This document shows positions 14,750 through 17,996 of a stretch of 17,996 nt of DNA, piece after piece. The notes under the pieces are model-generated. The model saw only the letters and a list, made by a program, of their open reading frames with translations. It was not told the origin of the DNA and searched no databases. The stretch is from Sphingobium sp. (GTDB taxonomy: Bacteria; Pseudomonadota; Alphaproteobacteria; Sphingomonadales; Sphingomonadaceae): the NCBI GenBank assembly GCA_030148625.1, contig JASBTC010000010.1, positions 1-17,996 on the forward strand, read 5' to 3'. The position numbers and the translations under genes were made by a program. Every line of letters starts with the position of its first letter. Position 1 is the stretch's first letter.

Positions 14750-15682
14750 TCAGAAAGCGACCGAGTCGCCGCCCTTGAGGCCGAGCATTTCGCGCGCCTC
14801 CGCGGGTGTCGCGATCTCGATATCGAGTGAATCCATGATCGCGCGGATCTTGCGGACTTGCTGCGCATTGCTGGTCGCGAGCTCGCCGCGACCGATATAC
14901 AGGCTGTCCTCCAGCCCGACCCGGACGCTGCCGCCGACCAGCGCGCATTGCGTCAGGAATTTCATCTGCGGCCGGCCGACCGCGAAGCAGGACAGCATGT
15001 AATCGTCGCCGAACAGCCGGTCCGCGGTCTGTTTGAACATCATGAAATTCTCGAGGTCGGCGCCGATGCCGCCGAGGATTCCGAAAATGCCCTGGATCAG
15101 GAATGGCGGCTTGATGATGCCGAGATCCGCGAAATGCTTGACGTTGTAGAGATGGCCGATGTCGTAGCATTCATATTCGAAGCGCGTGCCATGGCCCTGG
15201 CCCAGCTCGATCATGATCCGTTCGATCAGCGCGAAATTGTGATTGGCGGGAAAACGCTTGGACCCGAGCATCAGCTCGCGTTCCCAGTCATGCTTCCATT
15301 CGAACTTGTCGGCGAGCGGCCAGAAACCGAAATTCATCGATCCCATGTTGAGCGAAGTCATTTCGGGGCTGGCGCGCAGCGGACCGGCCATGCGGTCCTC
15401 CTCGCTGAAGCCGGGCGCGCCGCCGGTCGTGATGTTGATCACGGCGTCCGACGCCTGTTTGATGCGCGGCAGGAACTGCATGTAGAGTTCGGGATCGGGG
15501 GAGGGGCGCCCGTCGCGCGGGTCGCGCGCGTGAAGGTGCAGGATGGCGGCGCCGGCCTCAGCCGCCTCGATCGCCTGTTCGGCGATTTCGTCGGGCGTGA
15601 TCGGCAGATGCGGCGACATTGACGGCGTATGGATCGATCCGGTCACGGCGCAGGTGATGATCGCCTTGCTGGTACGGCGCAT
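14750..15682 (-). CDS. Beta-keto acid cleavage enzyme (BKACE, Kce/DUF849 family)
   Basis: A 310-residue TIM-barrel protein. Family enzymes react a beta-keto acid with acetyl-CoA to give acetoacetate plus a new acyl-CoA; the founding member cleaves 3-keto-5-aminohexanoate in lysine fermentation. The zinc ligands are visible as His49 and His51 in ILHLHARD and Glu258 in VRVGLEDSL. Arg254 and Asp259 sit at the same offsets as the Kce catalytic Arg226/Glu230/Asp231 trio. NITTGGAPG (83-91) is the substrate carboxylate loop. ATG 15682 has GGGAG seven bases upstream, a good ribosome-binding site. The gene follows the MFS gene by 25 bases and is followed ten bases later by hyuA. The natural keto acid is not identifiable from sequence; the nearby malonyl-CoA enzymes suggest an acidic side chain, perhaps 3-oxoglutarate-like. 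Confidence 0.92.
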   Translation of the reverse strand: MRRTSKAIITCAVTGSIHTPSMSPHLPITPDEIAEQAIEAAEAGAAILHLHARDPRDGRPSPDPELYMQFLPRIKQASDAVINITTGGAPGFSEEDRMAGPLRASPEMTSLNMGSMNFGFWPLADKFEWKHDWERELMLGSKRFPANHNFALIERIMIELGQGHGTRFEYECYDIGHLYNVKHFADLGIIKPPFLIQGIFGILGGIGADLENFMMFKQTADRLFGDDYMLSCFAVGRPQMKFLTQCALVGGSVRVGLEDSLYIGRGELATSNAQQVRKIRAIMDSLDIEIATPAEAREMLGLKGGDSVAF

Positions 15683-15707
15683 GCGGAAACTCCCTGTTTT
15701 CTGCGGT

Positions 15708-17021
15708 TTAGTGGGACGCGTTGAACGCGACGGTCTGTGCGAAGGGCCTTCGGCTGGCGAAGGCGGCCAGGCTTCCGAGGATGGCGATCACCGACAGCAC
15801 CATGACCAATGCGGTGGCGAGATGCAGCGGACCGCCGAGCAGGTCCGAGGTCAGGCCCACCAGAGGCGGGCCGCAACCGATGCCGATCAAGGTGGTGCAG
15901 GCCAGGAACACCGCGGTGACGACGCCGCGCAGACGATCGGGCGTGAGCATCTGCACGCCGGCCAGGCTGGCGGGCGCACCCAGCGTCATGAAGAAGTTCA
16001 GCAGCCCGAGCAGCAGCAGCGAGGCTGCCAGATCGGTGCTCGAGACGAAGGCGAGCAGCGCGGCGAGGCCGCCCAGCAGGCCGGCCATCATGACCGGCGC
16101 CACCGGCGAGGCATAGCCGCGCGTCTGGAAGAAATCGGTCAGGATGCCGCCGCACAAATGGCCGAGCGGGGCGCCGATCAGGATCACGCCGCCGACGGCG
16201 AGGCCGGCCTCGGACGGCGTCAGCGCGAAGAAACGGACATAATAGGATGGCGTCCAGGCGGTGAAGGACTGGACGACGAGCACCACCGATGCCGCCGCCG
16301 CGATGTGGAGGATGAAGGCCGCACGGTGCGCGCGCAGATAGGCAAAGGCTTCGGCCATGCTCGCCCGCGCCACGCCGGTCTCGACGCGTGCGGGTTCGCG
16401 CACGGTCAGCAGGATCGCCGCGAGCAGCAGGCCTGGAATGGCCATCAGCACGAAGGTTCCCTGCCAGGGGGCGAGCAGCCCGAGACCGGGGATATGGAGC
16501 CCGCCCGCCACGACCAGCGCGGCGAGCAATGCGCCGCCGCCGACCAGGGCCAGACTTTTGCCGAGCGATGCGCCCGTGGTGAACAGCGAGACCGCACGGC
16601 CCAATTGGCTGCGCGGGAAATAGGCGGCGAGCAGCGACATGGCGGCGGGCACCAGGGCGGCTTCGCCGAAACCCACGCCGATGCGCGCGAGGAACAGCGA
16701 TCCGAACGAATTGGCGAGACCGCACAAAGCCGTCGCCAGGCTCCAGATCAGGATGCCCGCGATGATCAGGTTCCGGCGATTGACCCGATCGGCCATCCGC
16801 CCCAGCGGAATGGCGGCGACGGTGTAGAGGATGACGAAGCCGGTGCCCTGGAGCAGCCCGAGCTGGGCGTCGCTGACGCCGAGATCGGCCTTTAACGGCT
16901 CCATCACCAGGCTCATCAGGAAGCGGTCGACGAACGACAGCAGATGCGCCGACGCGAGCAGCAGCGCGACATACCAGGCATAACCGCCTGCCCTGATGGG
17001 AAGAGGCGCCTGGATCGCCAT
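15708..17021 (-). CDS. MFS transporter, 12 TM, spinster-like
   Basis: A 437-residue integral membrane protein with about twelve hydrophobic segments. GRMADRVNRRN after TM2 is the MFS motif A, and WYVALLLASAHLLSFVDRFLMSLV then EPLKADLGVSDAQLGLLQGTGF parallels the N-terminus of the other MFS gene in this window (4389-5768), so the two are distant relatives serving the two blocks. It likely imports the substrate of the right operon. The central loop REPARVETGVARASMAEAF separates the halves. ATG 17021 shares one base with the SDR stop (TGATG); the longer open frame to 17807 is an SDR shadow. It is followed by 25 bases and then the BKACE gene. Confidence 0.9.
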   Translation of the reverse strand: MAIQAPLPIRAGGYAWYVALLLASAHLLSFVDRFLMSLVMEPLKADLGVSDAQLGLLQGTGFVILYTVAAIPLGRMADRVNRRNLIIAGILIWSLATALCGLANSFGSLFLARIGVGFGEAALVPAAMSLLAAYFPRSQLGRAVSLFTTGASLGKSLALVGGGALLAALVVAGGLHIPGLGLLAPWQGTFVLMAIPGLLLAAILLTVREPARVETGVARASMAEAFAYLRAHRAAFILHIAAAASVVLVVQSFTAWTPSYYVRFFALTPSEAGLAVGGVILIGAPLGHLCGGILTDFFQTRGYASPVAPVMMAGLLGGLAALLAFVSSTDLAASLLLLGLLNFFMTLGAPASLAGVQMLTPDRLRGVVTAVFLACTTLIGIGCGPPLVGLTSDLLGGPLHLATALVMVLSVIAILGSLAAFASRRPFAQTVAFNASH

Positions 17022-17788
17022 CAGCCGAGCGCCGCCGAGACGCCTTCGTCGGCGAGCCAGGTCGCACCGTGGACCGGGCGGGCCTTTTCGGAGAGCAGGA
17101 ACAGGATGATGCCCGCGATATCGTCGGGATCGCTGAACGCATTGCCGCTGGGCGTCATCCGCCGCATGCCTTCGGCCATTTCCGGGTTCGCGCGGACGTC
17201 CGCATTCATCGGTGTCGCGGTGTTGCCCGGCGCGACCGCGTTGACGGCGATGCCGTGCGGCGCGAGTTCGGCGGCAAGCGAGCGGGTCATCATCGATATC
17301 GCCGCCTTGCTGGCGGCGTAGAGCGCGAAGCCGCTGACCCCGATCTGTCCGGCGACCGAGGATAACGAGACGATCCGTCCGCCGCCGCGCGCGCGCATGC
17401 CCGGCACGACCGCGGATATCGCATTCCACGGCCCCTGGATGTTGATGTCGAGCAAGCGCGCAGCATCGGCGGGCTCGGTCGCGCCTGCCGGCGTCGGATA
17501 GAAGACCCCCGCCGCATTGACGAGCAGGTCGATGCCGCCAAGCTCGCTTTCGACCTGGGCAACCAGCCCGGCCAGCGCCGCCGCGTCGCGGACATCGACC
17601 GCATAGGGTTTCGCATTGCCCCCCGCGGCTTCGATGCCGCGGACCACGGCCGCCGCCTTGTCGACATTGCTGCTGGCGACGACGGCGACGCTGCCGCCTT
17701 CGGCTGCGATCAGCTCGGCGACGCGCTGGCCGATGCCGGAGCTCCCGCCGGTGACGAGTGCGACCTTGCCGGTGAACATGCCGCTCAT
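17021..17788 (-). CDS. Short-chain dehydrogenase/reductase
   Basis: A 255-residue classical SDR. TGGSSGIG (13-20) is the cofactor loop, NAAG (91-94) is a variant of NNAG, Ser144 stands 13 residues before Tyr157 and YAASK gives Lys161. The second strand ends in VASSN rather than an acidic residue, which leans toward NADP(H) over NAD(H). The C-terminus HGATWLADEGVSAALG follows the family vDGG end with DEG. ATG 17788 (MSGMFTGKVALVTGG) overlaps the serine hydrolase stop by four bases; the extra 19 residues possible from 17845 are basic and unlike SDRs. It is the second gene of the right operon within the window and is translationally coupled to the MFS gene. It presumably oxidises an alcohol in the imported compound or its hydrolysis product. 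Confidence 0.92.
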   Translation of the reverse strand: MSGMFTGKVALVTGGSSGIGQRVAELIAAEGGSVAVVASSNVDKAAAVVRGIEAAGGNAKPYAVDVRDAAALAGLVAQVESELGGIDLLVNAAGVFYPTPAGATEPADAARLLDINIQGPWNAISAVVPGMRARGGGRIVSLSSVAGQIGVSGFALYAASKAAISMMTRSLAAELAPHGIAVNAVAPGNTATPMNADVRANPEMAEGMRRMTPSGNAFSDPDDIAGIILFLLSEKARPVHGATWLADEGVSAALG

Positions 17789-17996
17789 GCGTACACCGAA
17801 GCGGCAAGCGCCGCGCAGCGTTCGCCGAGCCCGCCGCCCGCGCACATCAGCGACGGGCTGTACGAGAATGCGATGCGGTTCTCGGGATCGGCGAAGCCGA
17901 GCGCGCCGCCGGCACCGGGATGGCCGAACGCCAGCGGGTTGGTGCCCATCGGCGACATATTGGGCTCGTTGAGGAAGAAGCCATGGGCATAGCGGA
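17785..17996 (-). CDS. Class C beta-lactamase-like serine hydrolase (EstB type), C-terminal part
   Basis: The minus-strand frame is open from the window edge to TGA at 17787-17785, giving about 69 residues of a C-terminus. It includes FGHPGAGGALGFADPENR, the HxGxGG block that replaces the KTG box in beta-lactamase-fold esterases (PF00144), preceded by MSPMGTNPLAFG. Members are cytoplasmic or exported esterases, carboxypeptidases or beta-lactamases; in catabolic operons they usually cleave an ester or amide. The catalytic SxxK and YxN motifs would lie outside the window. The stop overlaps the SDR start by four bases, so it belongs to the same operon and is the first visible cistron. Confidence 0.82.
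   Translation of the reverse strand, partial: RYAHGFFLNEPNMSPMGTNPLAFGHPGAGGALGFADPENRIAFSYSPSLMCAGGGLGERCAALAASVYA

Noticed and set aside
12898..14778. Long plus-strand frame (626 residues) opposite hyuA
   Set aside because: High-GC third-codon-position shadow of HyuA. It has no recognisable domain and is full of His/Arg/Asp/Gly repeats typical of antisense frames.
15543..16895. 450-residue plus-strand frame opposite the MFS gene, rich in Gln/Glu/Arg
   Set aside because: Composition mirrors the reverse of hydrophobic MFS codons; there is no start context and no domain.

Overview
The window is GC-rich, tightly packed bacterial DNA. Codon usage, the REP-like TCATTCCCGCG...CGCGGGAAT palindromes and the gene families (KshA-like Rieske oxygenase, two spinster-like MFS carriers, several SDRs, an acetoacetate-decarboxylase-fold protein) suggest an alphaproteobacterium, most likely a sphingomonad (Sphingomonas/Sphingobium/Novosphingobium type). 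This assignment is from sequence character only. No rRNA, tRNA, CRISPR array, transposase or phage gene was seen. Everything recognisable is catabolic, transport or regulatory.

Left block, + strand (about 1-5768): the 3' end of an amidohydrolase; a LysR-type regulator (best start 498); an intergenic region with GTGC half-sites, a possible promoter and a long stem-loop leader; a Rieske non-heme iron oxygenase; an acetoacetate-decarboxylase-family gene whose well-placed start (2705) is cut off by an in-frame TGA at 2753-2755; an SDR oxidoreductase; and an MFS transporter. It reads as a peripheral pathway for a hydrophobic or cyclic compound: uptake, ring hydroxylation, dehydrogenation, C-C or C-O bond chemistry.

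Middle (5769-6324): a gene-free island of about 550 bp where the two blocks converge. It is packed with palindromes and nested inverted repeats (REP/BIME-like) and shows no credible coding.

Right block, - strand (17996 down to 6325): at least ten cistrons that mostly overlap or nearly touch. In transcription order they are a class C beta-lactamase-like serine hydrolase (partial), an SDR, an MFS transporter, a beta-keto acid cleavage enzyme (BKACE/Kce family), hydantoinase/oxoprolinase-type HyuA and HyuB, a second SDR, an AhpD/carboxymuconolactone-decarboxylase-like protein, a hotdog thioesterase, malonyl-CoA decarboxylase and malonate-CoA ligase (matB). The most interesting reading is a single pathway in which a HyuAB ATP-dependent enzyme feeds a beta-keto acid to BKACE, while MatB and malonyl-CoA decarboxylase turn a malonyl product back into acetyl-CoA, the co-substrate of BKACE. 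The individual family calls are solid; the pathway is inference.
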